Part shown: positions 48,693 to 61,091 of the stretch, piece by piece
How positions within the stretch are numbered: the stretch's first letter is position 1
How the letters are laid out: every line of letters starts with the position of its first letter
Assembly: GCF_000346465.2 (NCBI RefSeq)
Contig: NC_034011.1
Span: forward strand, 1,090,636-1,154,635
Origin: Prunus persica
Taxonomy: Eukaryota; Streptophyta; Magnoliopsida; Rosales; Rosaceae
DNA length: 64,000 bases
Reading direction: 5' to 3'
Translations under genes and position numbers: made by a program
Notes under the pieces: model-generated
Database searches by the model: none
What the model was told of the DNA's origin: nothing
The model's input: the letters and a program-made list of their open reading frames with translations, nothing else

Positions 48693-49988
48693 ATTGGAAA
48701 GAAAGAGACACTGCTTCAAAAAGCCTTAAGTCGTCACAAACCAACCAGCATCAGTCTAACTATTTTGTGGATGTGGGCATGGTAGGCCATCCTTGTTTAG
48801 AATGCTTGTCAGAGAGGGTGGACGTCGGTCAACCCAGACAAAAGAGCGCATCCTCAAGGAAGATAGCTTGGCCAAGTTGGCGGTTCTGGGAGAATCCATC
48901 CATTGGTCTTTGGTTTTCCTAGAGCCTCCCAGCTAAGCCAATGAATTTGTTTCTCCCTTCCTGATTGGCCCCACCAGAAGTTGGATGGCAAGGAGTCAAT
49001 TTCTCTACATACAGATTTGGGAAATAAGAAAATATTCATAGGTTATTGAGGGACAGCTTGCGTCGTTGCCTTTAGAAGGACCTCACGACCAGCTTGACAC
49101 AAAAGTTGTTGTTTCCAGCCCTGAATTTTCAACAAAATCCTTCCTTTTATGTAGAGCAAAGCTTCACGTTTGGCTCTTCCCCAAATGGTAGAAAGACCAA
49201 GGTATTTTCATGGGCCATCGACCTCTGGCATACTAAAAACACCTCAAATCTCATCGCAAATATTCCCTAGAGTGTTGAAGCTGAAGTATAGGGTGGATTT
49301 GGAGAAGTTTACTCATTGTCCAGAGGCATTACAATATGCATTAAGTAGGTGGACCAGATTCCTGTTATTTTGCACTGAAGCTTTCAGAAAAATTAGAGTA
49401 TCATCAGCAAACATCAAGTGGGAAATTGTGGGGGCAGTGTGACTGAGTCTGATTCCCTGCAAAACACCAGTTAAACAGGCTTTTTGGATCATCAGAGAAA
49501 GCACTTCACTTACAAAGAGGAAAAGGTAGGGCGAGATAGGATCACCCTGCCTTAAACCTCAAGACGGCTTAAAGCTCCAACTTGGATGACCACCCAGAAG
49601 CATCGCAAGTTGAACAGTAGTTACACAACTCATCACCAATTGGATTCAAGAGGAAGCAAAGCCCATCTTCTGATGTTGTCCTGAATCTAACAATCAGAGA
49701 TTAAGCTAGGCAAAAGAGGCTTGAGCCGATTTGCCAGGATTTTGGAGAGGATTTTGTATGAAAAATTGCAGAGACTAATAGGGCGGAATTGTGAGACAAA
49801 TTCTGGACATGTAGTTTTAGGGANNNNNNNNNNNNNNNNNNNNNNNNNNNNNNNNNNNNNNNNNNNNNNNNNNNNNNNNNNNNNNNNNNNNNNNNNNNNN
49901 NNNNNNNNNNNNNNNNNNNNNNNNNNNNNNNNNNNNNNNNNNNNNNNNNNNNNNNNNNNNNNNNNNNNNNNNNNNNNNNNNGGAAAGC
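48693..49988 (-). mobile_element. LINE reverse-transcriptase fragment beside GAD copy 1, with N gap
   Basis: The minus strand holds the core LINE reverse-transcriptase motif in SHTAPTISHLMFADDTLIFL (YADD-type box as FADD), followed by KASVQNNRNLVHLLNAYCNA. Further on is the non-LTR C-terminal block with LPSNFWWGQSGREKQIHWLS. The 3' end and poly-A of the element, present in the other copy at 57737, are absent here: the sequence jumps into the LINE at 48693. Interrupted by Ns at 49824-49981. Nearly identical to 57880-59176. Confidence 0.85.
49824..49981. other. Assembly gap (158 N)
   Basis: A run of 158 undetermined bases. The matching segment of the other copy (59013-59170) is also exactly 158 bases. 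Confidence 1.
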
Positions 49989-50540
49989 AGCTCCTGGTCT
50001 AACTAATTCTCTCTCAAATAATGAAGAGGCCTAGAGTTCAAAGTCCCCTTCTTCTGTTCATTAAAAAAAAGCAACCAAATTGTGAAATACAGAAATTTGG
50101 GCCATGTTGCCTCACTGTGAGCCTGATTAATTAGACACTGAAAACTCTTCCCACGGTGAAGGGGAATTAGTTGATAATTTGTAGGGAAAAATATCAATCA
50201 CTTCAAAATTATCCTTACACTCGAGATTCTAAGTTCGATTTTCACCATTCCCCTAATATCGTTTGTTAAAAAATGGAATACAGCAATTGGAATGTACTAC
50301 AAAGGAATAATAGTAATTATAAAAATATATATAAAAAAAACTTAGCCAAAGAGAATAAATAAAGTTGAACAATCATAAAGTCCACTCGCATCAATCCAAA
50401 AAATAGAAAATAAAACAACTAAAATAACAAAAGAAAAAGAACACATCTAGGCCTAATATCCCTTGAAGTTTCCAGTGTACAAGTACTCCTCCTTTGCAGA
50501 TAGAGACCTAAACTTCTAGATATCATGAAATGGGCACGAT

Positions 50541-50631
50541 TTAGGGTTTGGATGATGGCGTGCTCTTCACCACTGTAACTGGACATGAAGCATTAGTCAC
50601 CACATAGTTGCTGACACTGCCAAGCAACACC
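50541..50631 (-). pseudogene. Universal stress protein last exon, orphan copy
   Basis: The minus strand, after a splice acceptor (CTGCAG), reads VLLGSVSNYVVTNASCPVTV and then VKSTPSSKP and stop. This is the C-terminal strand/helix of plant universal stress proteins (the LLGSVS nucleotide-binding end and CPVTVVK). No upstream exon is found: the sequence leaves the shared block at 50704 and enters hAT debris. It is an orphaned duplicate of the exon at 59730-59820. Confidence 0.75.
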
Positions 50632-50704
50632 CTGCAGGGTTTAGGCATCAATTTCCAATCAATCAGATATATAGAACATTCCTAATTCCTTTGACTAAAA
50701 TGTT

Positions 50705-51810
50705 ACAATACTTCTTCAGAAAATTAGTGATTATGGACCTAACCAACAATTTCGTGGCGATGAGAATAACTATATTGCTATGATGTCTTTTGAGTTTGTG
50801 CTTTCATTTATTTTGTCAAGTGTTTCAGACAAAAACTGAAGATATTGTAAGTGCTTTAAACTTTGTTGAAAACACAAAATCACAGTTCTAAGATATGAGG
50901 GCACATGGCTGGGATGATTTATTCATGAGCGTGGTATCATTTTGTGAATGACATAGTATTGATGTTCATGATATGAGTTTTCATTATATGATTGGCACAC
51001 GTCGTTCTTGTTTTGTTACAGTTGAACATTATTATCGCGGTGATGTATTTAATGATGTGATAGATTACATGTTGAGGGAGTTAAATGACAGATTTTTAGA
51101 GCGAAGAGTTGAACTTCTTATTCTTAGCTCAGCATTGGATCCTTATAATTCCTTCAAATAATTCAAAATTGAGCATCTACATAAACTTGTTGAGAAATTC
51201 TATCCTACTGATTTCAGTCCAAGTGACTTGAAAGCTTTAGAAATTGAGTTGAAGTATTTTCAAAATGATATGCATTGCCTTCCCTACTTTAAGGACCTCA
51301 GCACTCTTCCTCAGTTATGTCAACAATTGGCGGAAACAACTTTAGCAGAAAACTACTATTTGCTTTACATGTTGATTCAGTTGGTGTTGACTCTTCCTAT
51401 TTCTACAGTAACAACGGAACGAGCTTTTTCATGTATGAGAATTATTAAGAATAGACTTCGGAGCACCATAGCTGATGAATTCCTTGCTGATTGCATGATT
51501 CTCCACATTGAAAGAAAGTTTGCTAATAATATCGACAATGAAGATATAATTGAGGAATTTAAAATTTCTAAGCCTTATAGGGTAAAGTTTTAGATTTAAA
51601 TAGTTTATTTTGTATTACATTGCATTTACTTCTTGTTTTTTTTTGTTAAGCTTTTATTTATGTATAGATATGCATATTTGAGGGTAAGGCTCATTACGTC
51701 CCCCCTGACTAGGTGTATCTTTTTATTTTTATGAATAAAATTCATTCGTACCGTTGACTTTTTAAGGTAAGTTTCGCCTACTTGACTTTTGAATCTTGGA
51801 TCCGCCACTG
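50705..51810 (+). mobile_element. Decayed hAT transposon, second copy
   Basis: Homologous to 20040-21098. Frames at 50973-51161 and 51228-51593 encode [13 protein letters not shown], then ALEIELKYFQNDMHCLPYF, LVLTLPISTVTTERAFSCMR and IIKNRLRSTIADEF, the hAT dimerisation region. A stop at about 51160 separates the two parts. Its right terminus is present (TTGGATCCGCCACTG ending 51810), which the first copy lacks. The left part is missing, cut at the junction with the universal stress protein intron near 50704. Confidence 0.75.
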
Positions 51811-53160
51811 ATGGTGATACCACTATTATTGCTTAAGTGCATTCATCCACAACAGAATCCACTCACTAAACTAAAGTTGAATAAAAGAAGTGATACAGTG
51901 GTGATAAAGCAGTGATAAAATGGTGAGAAAGAAGTGATACAGTAGTGATAAAGGAGTGATACAAAATGCTGATTGTATTTACCTTTAGCTTCTTGTTTTA
52001 TATTTAAATAATAAAATAAATATAAATATCGGATCGGTACGGGTTTTCGTCAGGTTAGGAATTTTGTTTTCGTTAACCAAACCAAACATTTCGGTACGGA
52101 TCGGATCAGAATAATTAAAATTAAAAAATATTTATTTAATCAAACCAAACCAAACCGTCGGTACGATATGATGGTACACGAATAATTCGGATAAGATGTC
52201 TACCCCTGTATATATACATAAAGAGACACCTAAAAACAAACGGTACTTCTTAGTCCAAGCACGTGCAAGAATAAAGCATAAATTCGGGTGCAAGTTGCTC
52301 TTTTACATTAATATCCATTAGTCATGATGCTCCCAATAATTTGTACTTTAATGGATCCTCAATCTCAAGACACATTTTTTTTATACACTTTTGTAATGGT
52401 TACTCACAAGCTTCTCCATGTATAAATTATTGCATCTAGAATGTGAACATTTTACTCGTTATAGTTTAGCGTGATTTGTAACGTATGCATATAATTATAA
52501 GTGTGATTTATCGTAATTTTATTTTCTTTAATAAAGTAACTTCATTTTTTGCTTTATCCAAACAACACTGTGCATGCATGTCGATTAGCTATAAAAAAAA
52601 AATAATGAACTGTAATATCGGAAGTATTAAATCTCAAATAATATAAATACTAACAAATTTAGACATAAGAACTTTTTCTTTTGTTAGATGAGATATGCAC
52701 AACAGCAATTCAGGAATTTGCCTACGCTGCCAAAGAAGTTGAACATGAAGCGTAGATGTAATCAGAAATTTCGTCGAAACTGTTTTTTATTTTATATACT
52801 AGTTCTTTAATAACATTGCGTTAATTAAATTGAAAAGTTGAATACGACACAAATTATTAAAATAACAATAAATTTTTTCAAATTACCACATAAGTTAACA
52901 ATATTTGAAATATTTAATTTGCTATTACCGTTAGAGATGCATATAAAGTATGATTGTAATTAGAACAAACCTAAGAGGTATGACTGAAACTCTTCCTTTT
53001 TACAGTTGTTTCCAATCCAAACTACTTCGCAAGAAAACTTGACTGGTTTAATGTTTGCAGTCAAATTGATTCACCTGTCAATGGGTACCAAAGGCCCGAA
53101 TGCTACAAACCCACGCAAATTAAACAATATTTTTGAAACTACGTCGGTTTGATCCCATCA
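51811..53160. other. Intergenic between hAT relic and GAD copy 2
   Basis: Holds a short irregular repeat of AGTGATA-type words (about 51887-51970) and a stretch with GGATCGGTACGG and AACCAAACCAAAC words ending GATGTCTACCCCTG near 52207, which looks like another hAT-type MITE. The remainder is AT-rich. No gene supported. Confidence 0.45.
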
Positions 53161-53411
53161 AGGGTATGTACTGATGTGAGAGAGCTTGAATAGCTCTCCC
53201 CTTCTTTTTGTCTATAAAGCTAACTCCCGACCTTGAATGGGTTCAAAAGCAAAGTCCAAAACCATGGGTCCACTGTTCCCTTCCCTAGTTGTATACTACT
53301 ACTACTTCATTTGTGACTTGTTTAGATCGATCTTCTTCCCTCCTCAAAACCCTTATCCACAGTCACATTTCTAGATCTTTGAAACTAGTACACCATTATC
53401 AATCCATCACC

Positions 53412-56400
53412 ATGGTTCTCTCAAAAATTGCATCGGAGTCGGATGTCTTCGTCCACTCAACCTTCGCTTCTCGATACGTTCGAACTTCTTTTCCCAGGTA
53501 ATTTTAGATTCACAGTCTGACAACATAAAATACTTTAACAACAGCAAAAGTCTTGATATTTAGTTTCATCGTTGATGTCATGCGGATGAATTGGTTAAAT
53601 GGATGGATGATATTTATCGATCATGCAGGTTCAAAATGGCCGAAAACTCGATCCCAAAGGAGGCAGCATACCAGATCATAAACGACGAGCTTATGTTGGA
53701 CGGCAACCCGAGGCTGAATCTGGCGTCGTTCGTAACGACGTGGATGGAGCCTGAGTGCGACAAACTGATGATGGCCTCCATCAACAAGAACTACGTGGAC
53801 ATGGATGAATACCCCGTCACCACTGAGCTCCAGGTAACCCCATATCTTCTTTTGTCATCCTCATCTCAAAACATCGTCGTTTTGGATCCATTCCCGTTTT
53901 ACAATTTTTTTAATAATTAATATCACATTTGCTTCATAAATTAATACGTAATCTATGAGTGGAGTGGGTAGAATCTAGAGTGGAGTTGGTGAGAATTAAT
54001 ATACAATTAACGTATAATATCATAAGGGCGGCGACTTTAATAATTAAAAAAAAGAAAGAAAGCAGAGGCCCTGCTGACAATGGCGTTCATTTCATTATTT
54101 GTTTAATTAATAATAAGCATGTATCATTAAAGATTAAAAAATAGAAATGAGGAGGAGTGAGATGCCAGCCAGCCATCCTCCACATGCTAAGGCCTGATTT
54201 GTGGTTTTTTGAGAAAGCTTGTAAAACTCCATCGGCAATTTTCATCTCTTGTAACATTGGGAATATGAAGGTCAAATTAAAAAATATATACATTTACACT
54301 TCCAATGAATTGCCTTATTTATTTTACTGGGCATTTAGGTCACCCGAGGTAAGTTTGTTTTGGACAATTACCCTTACGTACATGCATTGGAGGTAAGTGC
54401 TTCAGTTTCTGAGTTGTGTACTGTACCTAATATTCCTATGCGGAATGCGGATAGACTGACGGATTCTTTTTTGGTCGGTAATGACTGACTGATTTTGACA
54501 TCAAATAAGACAAAATCATGTTGTGCGCGAATCATTAAGATATTTAATTGAGATTAAATCGATATTCAGCATGGAAAGGTAGAAATTAGAGTTGATTGGG
54601 TCCACAGTTTATGCCGAGATGCGTGTGGAATAAATTGGCTTTGATTCCATCCACGATTTTTAAAATCAATAAAAGAAGATAAACAAGTGGGCAGTTTTAG
54701 GTGGGGATGGAATGGATGGTCCATAAATTTCTGATAATTTCTTCCTTGGTAAAGTTGGTAGCTAGCTTCCGTTAGAAGCGTCACGCGTACATTGATTTCT
54801 CCATCCATCACATTTGGATCTAGCGGCAAGATGTCGATATCAACACTAAAATGTAATAAAATAATAATTTAATTTAACATATCGGATGAAGTGTAAAGCT
54901 GTATAAGATGTCAAATTACCACATCAACCATCAAATTTAAATTTGATGTTTGATATTTGCCATATCTCTTGGAGATGTTCTAATTCGACAAACTAATATA
55001 CTCTAATTGTATCTTCCAACTTCTAGGCTGTCATTTTTGTAACGTTTAACTAGGAAAGAGCTTTTTGTGCAAATACCAATTGATGATACCCAGGCATGTC
55101 ATCATGTTAATTGATATGATTAACGAAGAAAGCTTTTATCTTGATTAAAAATTAATCTCAACTTACACATTATGTTGGATGTTTAGAGCTAATTAATATC
55201 ATGTGTTGTATTTTTGTGCATGATATATATGAACACACAAGAATCGGTGCGTAAACATCATAGCTCATCTATTCAATGCCCCATTGGGGGAGTCAGAGTC
55301 CGCAGTTGGAGTGGGAACTGTGGGCTCTTCTGAAGCCATCATGTTGGCCGGCTTAGCTTTCAAGAGGAAATGGCAGAACAAGAGGAGAGCTGAGGGCAAG
55401 CCCACTGACAACCCCAACATTGTCACTGGAGCCAATGTCCAGGTATTTATATATGCTCATCATATTTATTTCAGCAATTTTAATAAATAAATAAAAATAA
55501 AATTCAACAATGATTGATGTTAGGGACAATATATTTTTAAACTACATAATTACAGTAAGTGAATCGAATTATGTGACATGTGTAATCTATTAGTTACATT
55601 CCTTATTTATTATGATTAGTTGATAATTAAAACATCGTCTGCCACATAATGTAAACGTAATTTAAGTAGCTATAATCGAATATTAGGAAAATTTAGTACC
55701 TTAGCATTGCAATCAACCAAACTAATATTGTTACTGTATGGATTAATTGAAGGTGTGCTGGGAGAAATTTGCAAGGTACTTTGAGGTGGAGTTAAAGGAG
55801 GTGAAATTGAGGGAAGGATACTATGTAATGGACCCTGAGAAGGCAGTGGAGATGGTTGATGAGAACACCATCTGCGTCGCTGCTATCCTTGGCTCCACTC
55901 TCAATGGAGAATTCGAAGATGTTAAGCGCCTGAATGATCTCTTGGTAGAGAAGAACAAGGAAACTGGGTATGTAATCTCTCTCAATTTTTATCTTATTTA
56001 CTAATGTGACACATACCATCACTTATTATGCATAAATAAATGGCATTCACATGATAATAAACTTAGTTATAATCGAATAAAATGTTGTCACATTAGTTAG
56101 AATTCAAAATATTAGAATAAGATGTTGGTGCTCTCAAAATTAATGAGAAAGCTCTTCAAATATATATCTCTACAAATTAAGACAATATGGATCGCGTCGA
56201 AACATATATCATTTTTCTGACCATCTCTTGTCAGATAAAACGGGACTCATTTACACAGCGGGTCCTATATCTATTAGTGACTCATCAGTAATGTTGATGT
56301 AGTCTAAATAACATTACTCGTGTATACCACCTGACTTTGATTTTTTTTTTCTTTTTTCTTTCGTTTGTGTAGATGGGATACTCCAATCCATGTAGACGCA

Positions 56401-57519
56401 GCAAGTGGTGGGTTTATTGCACCATTTTTGTACCCAGAACTTGAGTGGGACTTCCGTTTGCCCTTAGTGAAGAGCATCAATGTTAGTGGGCACAAGTACG
56501 GACTTGTGTATGCAGGAATTGGGTGGGTCATCTGGAGGAACAAAGAGGACTTGCCTGAGGAACTCATCTTCCATATCAACTATCTTGGAGCAGATCAACC
56601 TACCTTCACCCTCAACTTCTCTAAAGGTACCTACTCTTCAAACTGTCTTTATTATTTTATTGATATATCGTAGCAGTTTCAATACACCATTCACATTGGT
56701 AAATGTCCAACTGTAGACTGAGTTTTCATGCTTTCCATAATGCAGGATCCAGCCAAGTTATTGCTCAATATTATCAACTGATTCGCTTGGGTTTTGAGGT
56801 AGGTAAACTAATAATTTATAAATGAATAATTTATTCTTGTAAATGTACCAATCAAAAACTATTAAGACATCTAATTGTGATAACATAAATACACAAATGC
56901 AATGCTTACAGTAACCACTTCATGAGAATAATCGATAATCCATTAAAACAGCTTGGTGATCATATCTTCTTTATATATGTATGACATAATAAAATGAATT
57001 TTGTGCATGTAAACCAGGGGTATAGGAATGTCATGGAAAACTGTCGCGAAAACATGATAGTACTAAAAGAAGGATTGGAGAAGACAGCGCGCTTCAACAT
57101 AGTCTCTAAAGACGAAGGGGTACCATTGGTGGCCTTCTCTTTGAGGGACAACCACCGCCATGACGAGTTCGAAATCTCTGACTTGCTCCGCCGCTTCGGA
57201 TGGATTGTCCCTGCCTACACCATGCCTCCAGATGCGCAACATGTCACAGTTTTGCGCGTCGTGATTAGAGGAAGGACTTTCTCTCGCACTTTTGGCGGAG
57301 CGCCTAGTGAATGATATCCAGAAAGTGTTGCATGAACTAGACACACTTCCATCCAAGCTTAGCTCCAATGTGAAGGCTGCCGATGGAGAGGATGGCAAAC
57401 CTGCAGAGACGAGGGCACTTGAGAGTAAGAAGTGTGATTTGGAAAAGACAAGGGAGATCACAACAATTTGGAGGAAGTTTGTTACGGCCAGGAAGCAGAA
57501 GATGAATGTTGTTTGTTAG
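53412..57519 (+). CDS. GAD: Glutamate decarboxylase, copy 2, frameshifted in the last exon
   Basis: Exons 53412-53497, 53629-53833, 55242-55442, 55753-55967, 56373-56626 and 56746-56798 have the same lengths as in copy 1. Exon 7 (57018-57519) is four bases longer. The first 338 codons are intact and almost the same protein, including the PLP lysine in [11 protein letters not shown]. In exon 7, four single-base insertions relative to copy 1, all within about 35 bases near 57270-57295, shift the frame, so translation ends at 57314 after about 436 residues. The original frame resumes ([20 protein letters not shown]) and still encodes an intact calmodulin-binding tail to 57519. Either the enzyme has lost its regulatory tail and the end of its small domain, or the insertions are sequencing errors. 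About 180 bp of proximal promoter present in copy 1 is missing; TATAAA at 53213 may serve instead. Confidence 0.85.
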
Positions 57520-57736
57520 AAAGTGTCTGGTTTTTGCTACTCTAATTAATTATTAACTTTGCTAAAATTGAGTGCGTACTTGTATGTGCTTTCAATTGGA
57601 GTGGGAGTGAGCGTCCCTTTTGTATCGCGTCTGACGATTTCTTTTGCTCAAATTTGATGCCTAATGAGTATTTTTACCCCTTTTTATTTTGTATATGTTG
57701 ATGCAATCAATAATCAAATTTGTGACAAGTTAGTTC

Positions 57737-59176
57737 TTTTTTTTTTTTTGGTTGGACAAACTGGTACTTGAATAAAACCAGGGTGCAAACAAAGCACCAA
57801 ATACAAATAGGCAGGAGTCCAATGACATGGGGCTACAGGCAAATAAAACATTAAAAGTCAACATAGCTTGTGGATACAGATTGGAAAGAAAGAGACACTG
57901 CTTCAAAAAGCCTTAAGTCGTCACAAACCAACCAGCATCAGTCTAACTATTTTGTGGATGTGGGCATGGTAGGCCATCCTTGTTTAGAATGCTTGTCAGA
58001 GAGGGTGGACGTCGGTCAACCCAGACAAAAGAGCGCATCCTCAAGGAAGATAGCTTGGCCAAGTTGGCGGTTCTGGGAGAATCCATCCATTGGTCTTTGG
58101 TTTTCCTAGAGCCTCCCAGCTAAGCCAATGAATTTGTTTCTCCCTTCCTGATTGGCCCCACCAGAAGTTGGATGGCAAGGAGTCAATTTCTCTACATACA
58201 GATTTGGGAAATAAGAAAATATTCATAGGTTATTGAGGGACAGCTTGCGTCGTTGCCTTTAGAAGGACCTCACGACCAGCTTGACACAAAAGTTGTTGTT
58301 TCCAGCCCTGAATTTTCAACAAAATCCTTCCTTTTATGTAGAGCAAAGCTTCACGTTTGGCTCTTCCCCAAATGGTAGAAAGACCAAGGTATTTTCATGG
58401 GCCATCGACCTCTGGCATACTAAAAACACCTCAAATCTCATCGCAAATATTTCCCTAGAGTTGTTGAAGCTGAAGTATAGGGTGGATTTGGAGAAGTTTA
58501 CTCATTGTCCAGAGGCATTACAATATGCATTAAGTAGGTGGACCAGATTCCTGTTATTTTGCACTGAAGCTTTCAGAAAAATTAGAGTATCATCAGCAAA
58601 CATCAAGTGGGAAATTGTGGGGGCAGTGTGACTGAGTCTGATTCCCTGCAAAACACCAGTTAAACAGGCTTTTTGGATCATCAGAGAAAGCACTTCACTT
58701 ACAAAGAGGAAAAGGTAGGGCGAGATAGGATCACCCTGCCTTAAACCTCAAGACGGCTTAAAGCTCCAACTTGGATGACCACCCAGAAGCATCGCAAGTT
58801 GAACAGTAGTTACACAACTCATCACCAATTGGATTCAAGAGGAAGCAAAGCCCATCTTCTGATGTTGTCCTGAATCTAACAATCAGAGATTAAGCTAGGC
58901 AAAAGAGGCTTGAGCCGATTTGCCAGGATTTTGGAGAGGATTTTGTATGAAAAATTGCAGAGACTAATAGGGCGGAATTGTGAGACAAATTCTGGACATG
59001 TAGTTTTAGGGACAAGGGCAATGTGGGTGGCATTTAGAGTTTGTGGGAAGGTAGTACCATTGAAAAAGTCGTTTGTTGTGCCCTGTACTTCAGCTTGGAT
59101 GATATTCCAATAGGACTGGTAAAAAATGCCTTGGAAGCCATCTGGCCAAGCGCTCTCATACCTCCTATTTGGAAAG
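57737..59176 (-). mobile_element. 5'-truncated LINE downstream of GAD copy 2
   Basis: On the minus strand it runs from about 59176 to a poly-A tail (T run at about 57737-57749 on the plus strand), preceded by a terminal block with TTTGGTGCTTTGTTTGCACC. It contains the FADD reverse-transcriptase box (SHTAPTISHLMFADDTLIFL) and the C-terminal LPSNFWWGQSGREKQIHWLS block. The empty target survives as 48525-48692 beside copy 1 (TAGCTCGTGGTCTAAC), which shows the insertion point. Coding frames are broken. Confidence 0.85.
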
Positions 59177-59729
59177 CAGCTCCTGGTCTAACTAATTCTC
59201 TCTCAAATAATGAAGAGGCCTAGAGTTCAAAGTCCCCTTCTTCTGTTCATTAAAAAAAAGCAACCAAATTGTGAAATACAGAAATTTGGGCCATGTTGCC
59301 TCACTGTGAGCCTGATTAATTAGACACTGAAAACTCTTCCCACGGTGAAGGGGAATTAGTTGATAATTTGTAGGGAAAAATATCAATCACTTCAAAATTA
59401 TCCTTACACTCGAGATTCTAAGTTCGATTTTCACCATTCCCCTAATATCGTTTGTTAAAAAATGGAATACAGCAATTGGAATGTACTACAAAGGAATAAT
59501 AGTAATTATAAAAATATATATAAAAAAAACTTAGCCAAAGAGAATAAATAAAGTTGAACAATCATAAAGTCCACTCGCATCAATCCAAAAAATAGAAAAT
59601 AAAACAACTAAAATAACAAAAGAAAAAGAACACATCTAGGCCTAATATCCCTTGAAGTTTCCAGTGTACAAGTACTCCTCCTTTGCAGATAGAGACCTAA
59701 ACTTCTAGATATCATGAAATGGGCACGAT

Positions 59730-59820
59730 TTAGGGTTTGGATGATGGCGTGCTCTTCACCACTGTAACTGGACATGAAGCATTAGTCACCACATAGTTGC
59801 TGACACTGCCAAGCAACACC
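59730..59820 (-). CDS. Universal stress protein, last exon (rest of gene beyond the CACTA element)
   Basis: Same sequence as 50541-50631: VLLGSVSNYVVTNASCPVTV, then VKSTPSSKP and a stop, behind a good acceptor. It is the C-terminal exon of a plant universal stress protein (UspA fold, ATP-binding, stress-related, generally cytosolic). It converges on the GAD gene. Its intron continues to 60004, where a CACTA transposon starts, so earlier exons, if they exist, lie to the right of that element and outside the window. Function of the gene is therefore uncertain. Confidence 0.7.
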
Positions 59821-60019
59821 CTGCAGGGTTTAGGCATCAATTTCCAATCAATCAGATATATAGAACATTCCTAATTCCTTTGACTAAAATGTTGACCAGA
59901 TCTGATGTTTTAAGAGACCTCTGTTCTGTGGGGGTTTAATTTAATCTTAGAATGTGAGTCAACTTTAATCAGTGGAAATTAGAGAGTGGTCACCTTTTAA
60001 TGAGCACTACTACAAAAAG

Positions 60020-61040
60020 TGAAAAAGACGACCAGAAAACAACGACGGTCTAAGTGAAAACCGTCGTGGTTTATAAAAAGACGACGGTTCTAAAAACACC
60101 GTCGTGTAATACAACCTTAGACAACTAAAAAATGGAGTTTCAAATGGCTGTTCAAAAACAACGACGTACATAATTAAACAACCGACGTCTATTTGAAACA
60201 GATTTCCGCAGTGTAAAATCAATGCCAACAAAGAACGGCAGAAGTTATGAATCGACCGACGTAGAAAGTAAAGATGACGATTTCAATAAAAACTGCCGTT
60301 TTTACTCATAAAATAACACGACGAGGTTTTCGTATAAGACGCCGTATAATTACAAACAAATCCACGGCTTTAAAATACAAAATATCGCCGTATTAAATTA
60401 ATTTACAACGACGGAAAATATAAATATATCGACGTCATTCTCGTATAGTTCTACTACGTTATCTTTAAATCGTACAATAAAATTTATCGTCGTATTTATT
60501 CATTTTATACGTCGTACCTTTAATTTTAACGGTCGTCTTAATAAGAATTTTTGTTAACAATTTTTTTCTTTGATTTTCTTATCCTACGTCGGTAGATCTA
60601 CTTAATGACAAGAATTGAAATAACCACGACGGTTTATATAGAACACCGCCGACATAATCAGTTTTGTCTGAGATCCCAAGGGTTACGAAATCTTACCAGA
60701 TGGAACTCTGTTCCACATCATAATCTTAACAGATGACACAGATTTGCAAATATTGCGTCGTGTTAGTTTACAAATTCTAGAACATTAATTTCCCTCATTT
60801 TAAATTTCCTCGGGAAAGAAAAATCTATTTATCACGCTTTGGAATTGAAAACTAAAACTGAAAGAATACGGGAAAAAAAACTCCATTTATAATTTAAAAT
60901 TAAAATCCACGTCGGTTGTAGTACACTTAACGACGTTTAACAAAATAATCTACGTCGGTAATTATAAATCTACCGCCATCGTAACTTAATATAGACGACG
61001 AGAAAAGACGACGGTAGAACAGAAAACCGCCGTTGTTTCA
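60020..61040. repeat. CACTA subterminal repeat field 1
   Basis: Dozens of short motifs of the type ACGACGGT, ACCGTCGT, TACGTCGG and CCACGTCGG occur in both orientations every 15-50 bp. They are rich in CpG in otherwise AT-rich DNA. In this superfamily such motifs bind the TnpA-like protein. A block of about 145 bp at 60780-60925 recurs at 62005-62150. Confidence 0.8.
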
Positions 61041-61091
61041 GTTTCTTTAACATATCTTTCTGCAGGACTTGTGTAGTTCAAAGCATTGACA

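Noticed and set aside
52680..52790. Possible exon with an acceptor (TTTTGTTAG) before an open stretch
   Set aside because: The short translation in either frame matches no family I recognise and there is no partner exon nearby.
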